This document shows, piece after piece, positions 33,941-41,398 of a stretch of 64,000 nucleotides of DNA. The notes under the pieces are model-generated. The model made no database searches, was not told where the DNA came from, and saw nothing but the letters and a program-made list of their open reading frames with translations. Position 1 is the stretch's first letter; each line of letters opens with the position of its first letter. The translations under genes were made by a program, and so were the position numbers. Source of the stretch: Brevundimonas sp. M20 (GTDB lineage Bacteria > Pseudomonadota > Alphaproteobacteria > Caulobacterales > Caulobacteraceae); assembly GCF_006547065.1 (NCBI RefSeq), contig NZ_CP041243.1, positions 2,991,001 to 3,055,000 on the forward strand. Reading direction: 5' to 3'.

Positions 33941-34609
33941 TCATGCCCGCGCCACCCACCCCCTGAAGGTGAAGGCGGCGTAGAACAGCTGCACGTCCGT
34001 GAACCCCGCCGCCCTCAGATGGGCGACTTCCGTGTCAGGGGTCTGAAGCGGCAGGGCCTCGCCGATGGCGTGGGCGTTCGCATGAGCGCGGTCCGGGTCC
34101 AGGCCATTGTCGGTCGCGAAGGCGGCGAAGCGATTGAGCCAGACGGCGCGTGCGGGGCCGTCGGGCATGCTGTGGTGGGCGAGAATCAGGGCGGCGCCCG
34201 GTTTCAGGCGGCGGCGGATCTCCGACAGGGTGGCGATGCGCTCGGGCTCCGGCACGAAATGCAGGGTCAACAGGCAGGCTGCGCCGTCGAACGGGCCGTC
34301 CGGCGCGTCGGCGACATAGCCCTCGCGCAGGTCCGCGCGGTCGGCCATAGGGCCGAGAGTGCGGGCGGCGAGCTTCAACATCCCGGCCGACGGATCGACC
34401 CCGGTGAAGCGCCAGCCGGCGCGGGCCTCGGCGAAGGCGCGCAGTTCCATCCCGCCGCCCGCGCCGACAACCAGCACATGGCCGTCGGGCGGAACGGTCT
34501 CGTCCAGCAACAGGCGGGTCATGCGGTGCAGGTCATCGAGGCCGGGGACCAGACGACGCGGCCCCTCGGCGTAGCGGGCGACGGCCTCGGGATCGTCGAA
34601 GCCGCTCAT
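33941..34609 (-). CDS. Class I SAM-dependent methyltransferase
   Basis: The 222-residue protein has a Rossmann methyltransferase core: VLVVGAGGGMELRAFAEA (SAM motif I), VDPSAGM (acidic loop), and a hydrophobic motif LTLHFVPEPERIATLSEIRRRLKPGA. The substrate is unknown. The start overlaps the stop of the thioredoxin-reductase-like gene by four bases, so the two are coupled in an operon controlled from the intergenic region next to the Rrf2 regulator. The frame is open upstream past 34609, but ATG 34609 (MSGFDDPEAVARYAEG) gives the correct family N-terminus. Confidence 0.9.
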   Translation of the reverse strand: MSGFDDPEAVARYAEGPRRLVPGLDDLHRMTRLLLDETVPPDGHVLVVGAGGGMELRAFAEARAGWRFTGVDPSAGMLKLAARTLGPMADRADLREGYVADAPDGPFDGAACLLTLHFVPEPERIATLSEIRRRLKPGAALILAHHSMPDGPARAVWLNRFAAFATDNGLDPDRAHANAHAIGEALPLQTPDTEVAHLRAAGFTDVQLFYAAFTFRGWVARA

Positions 34610-35511
34610 GCCGCCGCGTCCTGAACCAGAGCGCGGTGAGCGGCGACGCCGGCCATGACGCCCGCGGCCGAAGCCATGGTGGCGTTGAACATCTGGGTCG
34701 CCGCATCGCCGGCGGCGAAGACGCCGGGCACGCTGGTCTGCTGCATCGGATCGACGCGGATGTAGGCGCCGGTCATGCCGTCCTCGAAGGCGCAGCCCAG
34801 CTGTTCGGCGAGAGGACTGGTCACATGGGTGCGCGGGGCGGTGAAGACGGCCTCCGCCGGGACCTCGCGACCGTCGGCCAGCCGCAGGGCGGAGATCGCC
34901 GTTCCCTCCCCCAGCAGCTCGACCACCGGGGTGCGCTCGATGATGACGCCGCGCGCGGCCAGGTGGGCGCCTTCTTCCTCGGTCGGCTCGAACTGCCCCT
35001 GGGTGAAGAAGGTGGTCGGGCCCCAGTCCGGCAGCATCAGGGCCTGATGCACGGCGGCCGGAACAGTCGCGATGGCCGCGAGGGGGCGGTCGCGGACCTC
35101 GTAGCCGTGGCAGTAGGGGCAATGCAGGACGCTGACGCCCCAGCGCGGGATCATCGACTCCAGCGGCAGGGTGTCGGTGACGCCGGTGGCGAGGACCAGC
35201 TTGCGGGCGAAGACCTCGGCGCCGTCGGACAGGGTCAGGGTGAAGCCGTCGGCTTCGGCGCGGGCGGTCAGGGCCTCGGCATGGGCGAAGTCGACCGTGG
35301 GATAACGAGCCAGCTGGGTCAGGCCCTGGCGCATGATGTCGGCGGGCGGGACGCCGTCCTGACCGAGGAAGCCGTGCGAGGCGGCGGCGAAGCGGTTGCG
35401 GGGTCGGCCCGCGTCAATGACCAGCAGGGGGCGCCGCGCCCGCGCCAGCTGCATCGCCGCCGACAGGCCGGCGAAACTGCCTCCGACCACGATGACGTCG
35501 TACCGATCCAT
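34606..35511 (-). CDS. Thioredoxin-reductase-like NAD(P)/FAD-dependent oxidoreductase
   Basis: The 301-residue flavoprotein has an FAD-binding Rossmann motif (VIVVGGSFAGLSAAM), the redox-active CPYCHGYE (C131 and C134), a second nucleotide-binding part without a clear GxGxxG in the middle, and the terminal FAD motif GVFAAGDA. It resembles thioredoxin reductase, but the partner and substrate are unknown. I chose the ATG at 35511 (MDRYDVIVVGG); the frame runs to 35571 across the regulatory site. It is divergent from the Rrf2 gene and precedes the methyltransferase, with which it overlaps by four bases. Two copies of a candidate Rrf2 operator lie between the divergent genes, one directly before this start codon. 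Confidence 0.92.
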   Translation of the reverse strand: MDRYDVIVVGGSFAGLSAAMQLARARRPLLVIDAGRPRNRFAAASHGFLGQDGVPPADIMRQGLTQLARYPTVDFAHAEALTARAEADGFTLTLSDGAEVFARKLVLATGVTDTLPLESMIPRWGVSVLHCPYCHGYEVRDRPLAAIATVPAAVHQALMLPDWGPTTFFTQGQFEPTEEEGAHLAARGVIIERTPVVELLGEGTAISALRLADGREVPAEAVFTAPRTHVTSPLAEQLGCAFEDGMTGAYIRVDPMQQTSVPGVFAAGDAATQMFNATMASAAGVMAGVAAHRALVQDAAA

Positions 35512-35521
35512 GGGAGCCTCT

Positions 35522-35540
35522 CGTAACTCATGATGTTGCG
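35522..35540 (-). promoter_or_regulatory. Candidate Rrf2 operator, copy 1
   Basis: CGTAAC-N7-GTTGCG on the plus strand. Its reverse complement is CGCAAC-N7-GTTACG, identical in arms and spacing to copy 2 at 35567-35585. It lies 11 bases before the oxidoreductase start codon. Confidence 0.6.
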
Positions 35541-35566
35541 AGAGATATAAAGCGACACGCCGATCA

Positions 35567-35585
35567 CGCAACTTCTTTTGTTACG
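35567..35585 (+). promoter_or_regulatory. Candidate Rrf2 operator, copy 2
   Basis: CGCAAC-N7-GTTACG, in reverse orientation to copy 1; the centres are 45 bp apart. It lies 25 bases before the Rrf2 start codon, so autoregulation is likely. Confidence 0.6.
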
Positions 35586-35610
35586 TGTCGCGAGGCGATA
35601 GGGTGACTCC

Positions 35611-36045
35611 ATGCCCGCCGACACCCGCCTGTCCCGCATGCTGCACGTGCTGATCCACATGGATCACATCGGCGCCCCCGTGACCTCCGAGGCGATCAGC
35701 AAGATGATCTCGACCAACCCGGTGGTCGTGCGCCGGACCATGGCCGGGCTGAAGGCAGCCGGGTACGTGACCTCGGACAAGGGGCACGGCGGGGGCTGGG
35801 CGCTGGCGCGATCGCTGGATGAGGTGACGCTGCGCGACATCCACGACGCCCTGGGCAGCCCCAAGCTGTTCGCCATCGGACTGGCGGACGACAATCCGCG
35901 CTGCTTGGTCGAAAAGGCGGTGAACGCGGCGATGGACGAAGCGATGTTCGAGGCCGAGCGACGGCTGCTGGACCGGTTCGGCGAGGTGACCATCGGCAGT
36001 CTGGCCCGCGAAGTGGCGGTCGCGCGAACTGCTGAAGGCATGTGA
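35611..36045 (+). CDS. Rrf2-family transcriptional regulator
   Basis: The 144-residue protein is an Rrf2-type winged-helix repressor: RLSRMLHVLIHMDHI, VTSEAISKMISTNPVVVRRTM (in pieces; recognition helix) and GHGGGWALAR (the wing). It has only one cysteine (C98), so it lacks the three-cysteine Fe-S site of IscR/NsrR and resembles YwnA-type members that sense redox or thiol stress by other means. It is divergent from the oxidoreductase/methyltransferase operon and shares with it a 99 bp intergenic region with two copies of a 19 bp inverted-repeat site. These features make it the probable local regulator. Confidence 0.92.
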   Translation: MPADTRLSRMLHVLIHMDHIGAPVTSEAISKMISTNPVVVRRTMAGLKAAGYVTSDKGHGGGWALARSLDEVTLRDIHDALGSPKLFAIGLADDNPRCLVEKAVNAAMDEAMFEAERRLLDRFGEVTIGSLAREVAVARTAEGM

Positions 36046-36183
36046 TCCGATCCTTGGTATCGGCAGGCGGCTGTTCCGGCGGTCCGTTCCCAACTCCAGA
36101 GCTCCGGGTCGGGCCGTCGTCGCGGGCGGGCATGTCCGGTGTCCGACTTAGGAACGCCGCCCCCGGCATGGCGTTCGGCATGC

Positions 36184-36393
36184 ATGACACAGTTCAGACT
36201 TCACCCCGTAGAGCAGGCCTTCGCCCTGGCGAAAACCGGCCAATACCGGAGCCGCAGCGAGATCGCGCGGGCCATGGAAAAGAGCGGCTACACCATGGCC
36301 GACGTCAATCAGCTGGAGGGCACGTCGTTGACCCGGCAGCTGAACGGCCTGTGTCGCGCGGCGCAGGCGGACATGGCGAAGACGGCGGCGTGA
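36184..36393 (+). CDS. Small conserved hypothetical protein
   Basis: The 69-residue protein is predicted to be helical (VEQAFALAKTGQYRSRSEIARAMEKSGY) with a helix-turn-helix-like flavour, and ends in RQLNGLCRAAQADMAKTAA. It could be a small DNA-binding or adaptor protein; I cannot name it. The ATG at 36184 was chosen over 36139 because the upstream part is low complexity. The stop TGA (36391-36393) overlaps the GTG start of the lipoprotein gene by three bases, so the two are coupled. Confidence 0.7.
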   Translation: MTQFRLHPVEQAFALAKTGQYRSRSEIARAMEKSGYTMADVNQLEGTSLTRQLNGLCRAAQADMAKTAA

Positions 36394-36626
36394 GGCGTAT
36401 CACGGCCTTGCTTGCGGTGACCTTCGGCCTGTCCGGCGGGCTGGTCGCCTGTGGGGAAAACAGTCCCTCGGCGCCCGCGGAGCATTCGCCGGCGGTGTCC
36501 GAGCCGGTGGACGGCGTGCCGCCACAGGCGGCGGATGAGACCGCGCCGATGACGCCGACGGCCGAACCGACGACGCCTTCTCGCGTCAGCTCCCCCGATA
36601 CCGCAACGCCTCCACCAGCAGAGTGA
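36390..36626 (+). CDS. Small Pro/Thr-rich lipoprotein
   Basis: The 78-residue product has a signal peptide with lipobox LVAC (cysteine near residue 18) followed by a Pro-, Thr-, Ala- and Glu-rich tail with no domain. It is probably a disordered envelope lipoprotein. The GTG start at 36390 overlaps the preceding gene's stop. Its last 41 bases overlap the 3' end of the LysR gene on the other strand (36586-36626), a tail-to-tail overlap. Confidence 0.6.
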   Translation: MRRITALLAVTFGLSGGLVACGENSPSAPAEHSPAVSEPVDGVPPQAADETAPMTPTAEPTTPSRVSSPDTATPPPAE

Positions 36627-37482
36627 AGGCCGGCGTCGGCTGGCGGCGGCTGGGATAGTAGAGGTGATAGCCCGGGAAGGGCGGTCGCCAGTCCTCAAGC
36701 ACCGGGACCAGACGCCCCTCGGCAATGGCCGGGGCGACGACATCCGCCATCAGGAAGCCCAGCCCCATCCCCGCCTCGGCCGCCTTCTGGATCAGGGCCA
36801 TGTCGTTGAAAATCATTTGGCCCTCGACGCGGACGTTGAGCTGGCGCCCGTCCTTCTCGAACTCCCAGACATAGAGGCCGCCGCGCGTCGGAAGGCGCAG
36901 GTTGATGCAGACGTGGTCGTTCAGATCATGGGGCGTGACCGGCTTCGGATGCGCCGCGAACCATGACGGGGAGCCGACCACCACCATGTTCACATCGGGG
37001 CCGATGGGGACGGCGATCATGTCGCGCTCGACCTGTTCACCCAGACGGACGCCCGCGTCGAAGCGGCGCTCGACGATGTCGGCGTAGCCCAGCTCGGTTG
37101 TGATCTCGACCTTCACGTCCGGATACATGGGCAGGAACCGCTCCAGCACCGGCCAGAGCAGGGTGTGGGCGGCGTGTTCGCCGGAGTTGATGCGGATGGT
37201 GCCGGAGGGCCGGTCCCGCAGCTCGCCCAGCGCCTCGATGCGGGTCTCTATATCGGCGAAGGCCGGACGCAAGGTCTCCAGCAGACGCTCGCCCGCCTCG
37301 GTGACCGAGACCTTACGCGTCGTGCGCAGCAGCAGGCGCAAGCCCAGCCGGGCCTCCAGCCGACGGATCGTATGGCTGAGCGCCGACGGCGACAGGCCCA
37401 GCCGGAAGGCGGCCTTTGTAAACCCCCGCTCTTCGGCCACAACCATGAAGACCGCCAGGTCACCGAGCTCGTCACGCTTCAT
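36586..37482 (-). CDS. LysR-family transcriptional regulator
   Basis: The 298-residue protein has an N-terminal winged HTH (DLAVFMVVAEERGFTKAAF, SPSALSHTIRRLEARLGLRLL) and a periplasmic-binding-protein-like effector domain (about 90-295). I chose the ATG at 37482 (MKRDELGDLA), the family's usual start; a TTG at 37494 adds four residues. It is divergent from the zinc alcohol dehydrogenase gene, and a T-N11-A box (TGAAT-CCA-ATTCA) overlaps its start region, so it probably controls that enzyme and itself. Members with this N-terminus often sit next to oxidoreductase genes. The effector is unknown. Confidence 0.92.
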   Translation of the reverse strand: MKRDELGDLAVFMVVAEERGFTKAAFRLGLSPSALSHTIRRLEARLGLRLLLRTTRKVSVTEAGERLLETLRPAFADIETRIEALGELRDRPSGTIRINSGEHAAHTLLWPVLERFLPMYPDVKVEITTELGYADIVERRFDAGVRLGEQVERDMIAVPIGPDVNMVVVGSPSWFAAHPKPVTPHDLNDHVCINLRLPTRGGLYVWEFEKDGRQLNVRVEGQMIFNDMALIQKAAEAGMGLGFLMADVVAPAIAEGRLVPVLEDWRPPFPGYHLYYPSRRQPTPAFTLLVEALRYRGS

Positions 37483-37485
37483 TGC

Positions 37486-37498
37486 TGAATCCAATTCA
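37486..37498. promoter_or_regulatory. LysR-type T-N11-A box
   Basis: TGAAT-CCA-ATTCA is a perfect 5 bp inverted repeat with T and A spaced by 11, the LysR-box form. It lies 3 bases before the LysR start codon and 102 bases before the dehydrogenase gene. Confidence 0.45.
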
Positions 37499-37600
37499 TA
37501 GGTTCATGCGGACCATTACATCTAATCGCGCGACCCGGCGCGGCGTATCTTTCGCTCATCAGGGCCGTCCACACGCGCCCTTCGACTTGCTGGAGCCCCC

Positions 37601-38662
37601 ATGAAAACCTTCGGATACGCCGCCCCCGCCGGCGACAAACCCCTCGCGCCGTTCAGCTTCGAGCGCCGTGATCCGCTGGCGACGGACGTGGCCATCGACA
37701 TCCTGTACTGCGGCGTCTGCCATTCGGACCTGCACACCGTCCGCGCCGAATGGGGCGGCACCCTTTATCCCTGCTGCCCGGGCCACGAGATCGTGGGGCG
37801 CGTAAGCGCCGTCGGCGGTCAGGTGACCCGCTTCAAGGAAGGCGATCTGGTCGGTGTCGGCTGCATGGTCGACAGCTGCCGCACCTGTCCGTCGTGCGTC
37901 GCGGGCGAGGAGCAATACTGCACCGGCACGGGCGCGGTCATGACCTACAACGGGCCGGACAAGGTTCTGGGCGGCCACACCTTCGGCGGCTACTCCAGGC
38001 ACATCGTGGTGGATCAGGACTTCGTGCTGAGCATCGGCCATGATGAGAGCCAGCTGGCCGCCGTCGCGCCCCTGTTGTGCGCCGGAATCACGACCTACTC
38101 GCCCCTGCGCCACTGGAAGGTCGGCCCGGGCCAGAAGGTCGGGGTGGTCGGTCTGGGCGGTCTGGGCCACATGGGCGTGAAGCTGGCGGCGGCCATGGGC
38201 GCGGAAGTCTGGGTCTTCACGACCTCGCCGGGCAAGGCGGAAGACGCGGCGCGTCTGGGCGCCAAGGGCGTGGTCCTGTCGAAAGACAAGGCCGACATGC
38301 AGGCGCACATGGGCACCTTCGACTTCATCCTGAACACGGTGGCGGCGTCCATCAATCTGGACCCCTATGTCAGCGCCCTGAAGCGCGACGGGACGATGGT
38401 GCTGGTGGGCGTGCCCGCCGAGCCGCACCCGTCGCCCTCGGTCGGCAACCTGATCTTCGGCCGCCGCTCGATCGCCGGCTCGCTGATCGGCGGCATCGCC
38501 GAGACGCAGGAAATGCTGGACTTCTGCCGCGACAACAACATCGTCTCGGACGTCGAGATCATCCCGATGGATCAGATCGAGACCGCCTATGAGCGGATGA
38601 TCAAGGGCGATGTGAAGTATCGCTTCTCCATCGACATGGCCTCGCTGACCGAAGCGGCCTGA
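37601..38662 (+). CDS. Zinc-dependent NAD(P) alcohol dehydrogenase (YahK-like aldehyde reductase)
   Basis: The 353-residue protein is a medium-chain dehydrogenase. Catalytic zinc ligands are C37 (CGVCHSDLH), H62-E63 (CPGHEIVG) and a later cysteine; the structural-zinc loop is CRTCPSCVAGEEQYC. The nucleotide site GLGGLGHMG is near residue 180. The closest pattern is the YahK/cinnamyl-alcohol-type group, which reduces aldehydes with NADPH. It is divergent from a LysR gene that is its likely regulator. A 38 bp-long hairpin region follows (38674-38701). Confidence 0.95.
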   Translation: MKTFGYAAPAGDKPLAPFSFERRDPLATDVAIDILYCGVCHSDLHTVRAEWGGTLYPCCPGHEIVGRVSAVGGQVTRFKEGDLVGVGCMVDSCRTCPSCVAGEEQYCTGTGAVMTYNGPDKVLGGHTFGGYSRHIVVDQDFVLSIGHDESQLAAVAPLLCAGITTYSPLRHWKVGPGQKVGVVGLGGLGHMGVKLAAAMGAEVWVFTTSPGKAEDAARLGAKGVVLSKDKADMQAHMGTFDFILNTVAASINLDPYVSALKRDGTMVLVGVPAEPHPSPSVGNLIFGRRSIAGSLIGGIAETQEMLDFCRDNNIVSDVEIIPMDQIETAYERMIKGDVKYRFSIDMASLTEAA

Positions 38663-38673
38663 TCACGGGACCC

Positions 38674-38701
38674 GCGGCGGCGTCGACACTGACGTCGCCG
38701 C
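38674..38701 (+). terminator. Hairpin after the alcohol dehydrogenase gene
   Basis: GCGGCGGCGTC (38674-38684) pairs with GACGTCGCCGC (38691-38701) in 10 of 11 positions around loop GACACT. No T tract follows. Confidence 0.5.
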
Positions 38702-38758
38702 AACCCGGCGGGGCGAAGCGGCGTTAACCGCCCAGGTTCAACCCCGAAGGATAACGCA

Positions 38759-39067
38759 ATGCGTGTTCGTATCGCTGCCCTGACCGCCATCGCCGCCCTG
38801 TCGCTGGGCGCCGCCGCCTGCACCCAGTCCGAACAGGAGCAGGCCGAAGCTGACGCCGCCGTCGCCGCCGACAAGGCCGGGGACATCGCCGCCCAAACGG
38901 GCGAGGTGCTCGAGGCCGGCGCGATGAAGGCCGCGCAGGCGACGGAAGAGGTCGCGGGCAAGGCCGCCGACAAGCTGGAAGACAATCAGGCCGAAGCCGC
39001 CGCCGAAGGTCGCCCCGGCGCGGTCAATCCGGCGACGGACGAGCGCGTCCCGGCCCCCGCAAACTAA
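38759..39067 (+). CDS. Small alanine/glutamate-rich lipoprotein
   Basis: The 102-residue protein has a lipobox signal peptide (SLGAAAC, cysteine near residue 21) and a mature part rich in Ala, Glu and Asp that is strongly helical (heptad-like AGAMKAAQATEEVAGKAADKLEDNQAEAAA in pieces). This is the layout of small entericidin/Lpp-like envelope lipoproteins. The function is unknown. AAGGA precedes the ATG at a suitable distance. The gene converges on tlpA, with 7 bases between the stop codons. Confidence 0.75.
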   Translation: MRVRIAALTAIAALSLGAAACTQSEQEQAEADAAVAADKAGDIAAQTGEVLEAGAMKAAQATEEVAGKAADKLEDNQAEAAAEGRPGAVNPATDERVPAPAN

Positions 39068-39074
39068 GGAAAAC

Positions 39075-39701
39075 TCAGGCCGGCTCCGCGAGCAGGGCGT
39101 CGATCAGCGCCTTCGCCTCGGGGCTGGCCCAGTCCGCCTCGCCCGAGAAATACGCGCGGATACGCCCCTGACGGTCCAGCAGCACCGTCTGGGGCATCTT
39201 GCCCTTGCCCGGCAGTTCGAACGGCAGCTGGAATTTGGGATCGCTGTACATCGGCAGCGGCTCATGGACGTCGATGAAGCTGCGCGCGTCAGCGATGGCG
39301 TCGGGCGTGGCGTCGACATTGATCGGCAGGACCACGACATCCCGCCCGGCGTAGTGTTGCGACAGTGTCGCGAGCGTCGGCATCTCGGTGCGGCAAGGCG
39401 CGCACCACATGGCCCACAGGTTCACCACGACCACCTTGCCGCGGAAATCCGACAGGCGCGTATCAGCGCCTTCGCGGGTCTTGAAGACATAGGCCGGGGC
39501 CTGTTCGAGGGCCGCCGGGGTCTCCAGACGGGTGATCGTGCCCGTCGCGAAACGGGCCAGTTCGCCTTTCGCGGGCGGTTCCGGCGTTGCGGCTTTGTTG
39601 ATCACCCCCGGATTGGCGTATAGCAGCGCCGCGCCGCCGCCGATCACACCGACCAGCAGCACGCCCACGACCGCGCCGATTACCGCTTTCGAGATAGCCA
39701 T
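39075..39701 (-). CDS. TlpA-family thiol:disulfide oxidoreductase
   Basis: The 208-residue protein has one N-terminal transmembrane anchor (residues about 6-28) and a periplasmic thioredoxin-like domain with redox motif WCAPC (C100, C103) and the cis-proline region in [15 protein letters not shown]. It reduces disulfides in exported proteins, as in cytochrome c maturation. The start codon ATG (39699-39701) overlaps the argH start codon (39700-39702) on the other strand: the two ATGs share the palindrome CATG. The start cannot lie much further in, because the anchor follows directly. Confidence 0.93.
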   Translation of the reverse strand: MAISKAVIGAVVGVLLVGVIGGGAALLYANPGVINKAATPEPPAKGELARFATGTITRLETPAALEQAPAYVFKTREGADTRLSDFRGKVVVVNLWAMWCAPCRTEMPTLATLSQHYAGRDVVVLPINVDATPDAIADARSFIDVHEPLPMYSDPKFQLPFELPGKGKMPQTVLLDRQGRIRAYFSGEADWASPEAKALIDALLAEPA

Positions 39702-39702
39702 G
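39699..39702. other. Overlapping divergent start codons (CATG) of tlpA and argH
   Basis: CATG contains the tlpA ATG on the minus strand (39699-39701) and the argH ATG on the plus strand (39700-39702). Each gene's promoter and ribosome binding site therefore lie within the other's coding sequence. Confidence 0.75.
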
Positions 39703-41130
39703 TCCGACCAGACGCCCTCCGATCCCGCGACCAAAGCCCCCGGGGGCGCCAAAGGTCAAGACATGTGGGGCGGTCGGTTCTCGGCCAAACCGGCCGAAAT
39801 CATGCAGGCGATCAACGTCTCCATCGGCGTGGATCAACGACTTTGGGCCCAGGACCTGGCCGGATCGCGGGCGCATTGTCGCATGCTGGCCGCGCAGGGG
39901 ATCATCCAGCAGGCCGACGCCGACGCCATTCTGGGCGGGCTGGACGCCATCGAGGACGAGATCCGCAACGGCAGCTTCCCGTTCCGCGACCAGTTCGAGG
40001 ACATCCACATGAATGTGGAGGCCCGCCTGAACGAGCTGATCGGCGAACCCTCGGGCCGTCTGCACACGGCGCGCAGCCGCAACGATCAGGTGGCCACCGA
40101 TTTCCGCCTGTGGGTGCGCGACGCCTGCGACCGGCAGGTGGTGCAGCTGAAGGGGCTGCAGAAGGCCCTGCTGGCGCGCGCCGAACAGCATGCGGGCGAC
40201 CTGATGCCGGGCTTCACCCACCTGCAGACCGCGCAGCCGGTGACGCTGGGCCACCACCTGATGGCCTATGTCGAGATGTTCGGGCGTGACGCCTGGCGTT
40301 TCGCCGACGCCCGCACGCGGATGAACGAGAACCCGCTGGGCGCCGCGGCGCTGGCCGGTTCGCCCTTCCCCATCGACCGGCACATGACCGCCTCGACCCT
40401 GGGCTTCGACCGTCCGATGGCCAACTCGCTTGACGCCGTGTCGGACCGCGACTTCGCGCTGGAGAGTCTGGCCGCCGCCTCGATCTGCGCCGGGCACCTG
40501 TCGCGTCTGGCCGAAGAGATCGTGGTGTGGATGACGCCGATGTTCGGCTTCGTCACCCTGCCGGACGACCTGACCACCGGCTCGTCGATCATGCCGCAGA
40601 AGCGCAACCCCGACGCCGCCGAACTGGTGCGGGCCAAGACGGGCCGGATCATGGGCTCGCTGGTCGCCCTGTCTACGGTGATGAAAGGCCTGCCGCTGGC
40701 CTATTCAAAGGACATGCAGGAAGACAAGCCGCCGGTGTTCGAGGCGTTCGACGCCCTCGATCTGGCGCTGGGCGCCATGACCGCCATGGTCGCGGCCCTG
40801 ATCCCGAACACCGAAAAGATGGCCGCCGCCGCCGGCGCGGGCTTCTCGACCGCGACCGATCTGGCCGACTGGCTGGTGCGTGAACTGAACCTGCCGTTCC
40901 GTCAGGCGCACCATGTGACGGGCGCGGCGGTGAAGCGGGCCGAGACGCTGGGCGTGGACCTGTCGCAACTGCCGCTGAAAGAATTGCAGAAGCTGCATCC
41001 CGGCGTGACCGAAGGGGTGTACAAGGTGCTGACGGCTGAGGCTTCCTGCGCCAGCCGCCAGAGCTTCGGCGGTACGGCTCCGGATCAGGTTCGGGCGCGT
41101 GTGGCCGAATGGAAGATGCGGCTCGCTTAG
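39700..41130 (+). CDS. argH: Argininosuccinate lyase
   Basis: The protein cleaves argininosuccinate to arginine and fumarate. The 476 residues include a 20-residue N-terminal extension before the family start MWGGRF and the signature [11 protein letters not shown] (near residue 293) of the fumarase/aspartase superfamily. [12 protein letters not shown]-like and catalytic-serine regions are intact. The start at 39700 overlaps the tlpA start; a later ATG at 39763 (MWGGRF) would free the overlap but give a very short N-terminus. A small lipoprotein gene and lysA follow on the same strand, within 10-20 bases each, so argH, the lipoprotein and lysA form an operon. Confidence 0.97.
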   Translation: MSDQTPSDPATKAPGGAKGQDMWGGRFSAKPAEIMQAINVSIGVDQRLWAQDLAGSRAHCRMLAAQGIIQQADADAILGGLDAIEDEIRNGSFPFRDQFEDIHMNVEARLNELIGEPSGRLHTARSRNDQVATDFRLWVRDACDRQVVQLKGLQKALLARAEQHAGDLMPGFTHLQTAQPVTLGHHLMAYVEMFGRDAWRFADARTRMNENPLGAAALAGSPFPIDRHMTASTLGFDRPMANSLDAVSDRDFALESLAAASICAGHLSRLAEEIVVWMTPMFGFVTLPDDLTTGSSIMPQKRNPDAAELVRAKTGRIMGSLVALSTVMKGLPLAYSKDMQEDKPPVFEAFDALDLALGAMTAMVAALIPNTEKMAAAAGAGFSTATDLADWLVRELNLPFRQAHHVTGAAVKRAETLGVDLSQLPLKELQKLHPGVTEGVYKVLTAEASCASRQSFGGTAPDQVRARVAEWKMRLA

Positions 41131-41140
41131 GGGATTTGAG

Positions 41141-41377
41141 ATGAAAAAGCTTGTCATCGCGGGCGTCGCCGCCCTGATCGCGGTCTCGGCCGCCGCCTGT
41201 GGCCGCATGGCCGATCTGGACGCTCCGCCCGCCAAACGCACCGAGCGCGGCATGCGCGACGAGCGCGCGCCGGGCCTGCCCGAGCCCGCCACCGTCAATC
41301 GCCCGAACCGCGAGCAGCCCATCGACGGCGGCCCGAGCTCCAGTCCTTTCGGCGGATCGGGCAACAGCCCGCGCTGA
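41141..41377 (+). CDS. Small lipoprotein in the argH-lysA operon (LptM-like)
   Basis: The 78-residue protein has a signal peptide with lipobox SAAAC (cysteine near residue 21) and a short, proline-rich, disordered mature part. A small lipoprotein between argH and lysA is a repeated arrangement in Alphaproteobacteria and recalls LptM (YifL), which lies next to dapF in enterobacteria and assists LPS-translocon assembly. That role is an inference from size and position only. The ATG at 41141 directly follows argH (10 bases) and lysA begins 21 bases after the stop. Confidence 0.75.
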   Translation: MKKLVIAGVAALIAVSAAACGRMADLDAPPAKRTERGMRDERAPGLPEPATVNRPNREQPIDGGPSSSPFGGSGNSPR

Positions 41378-41398
41378 TCCTCTCCCCGGGATCCTGAC

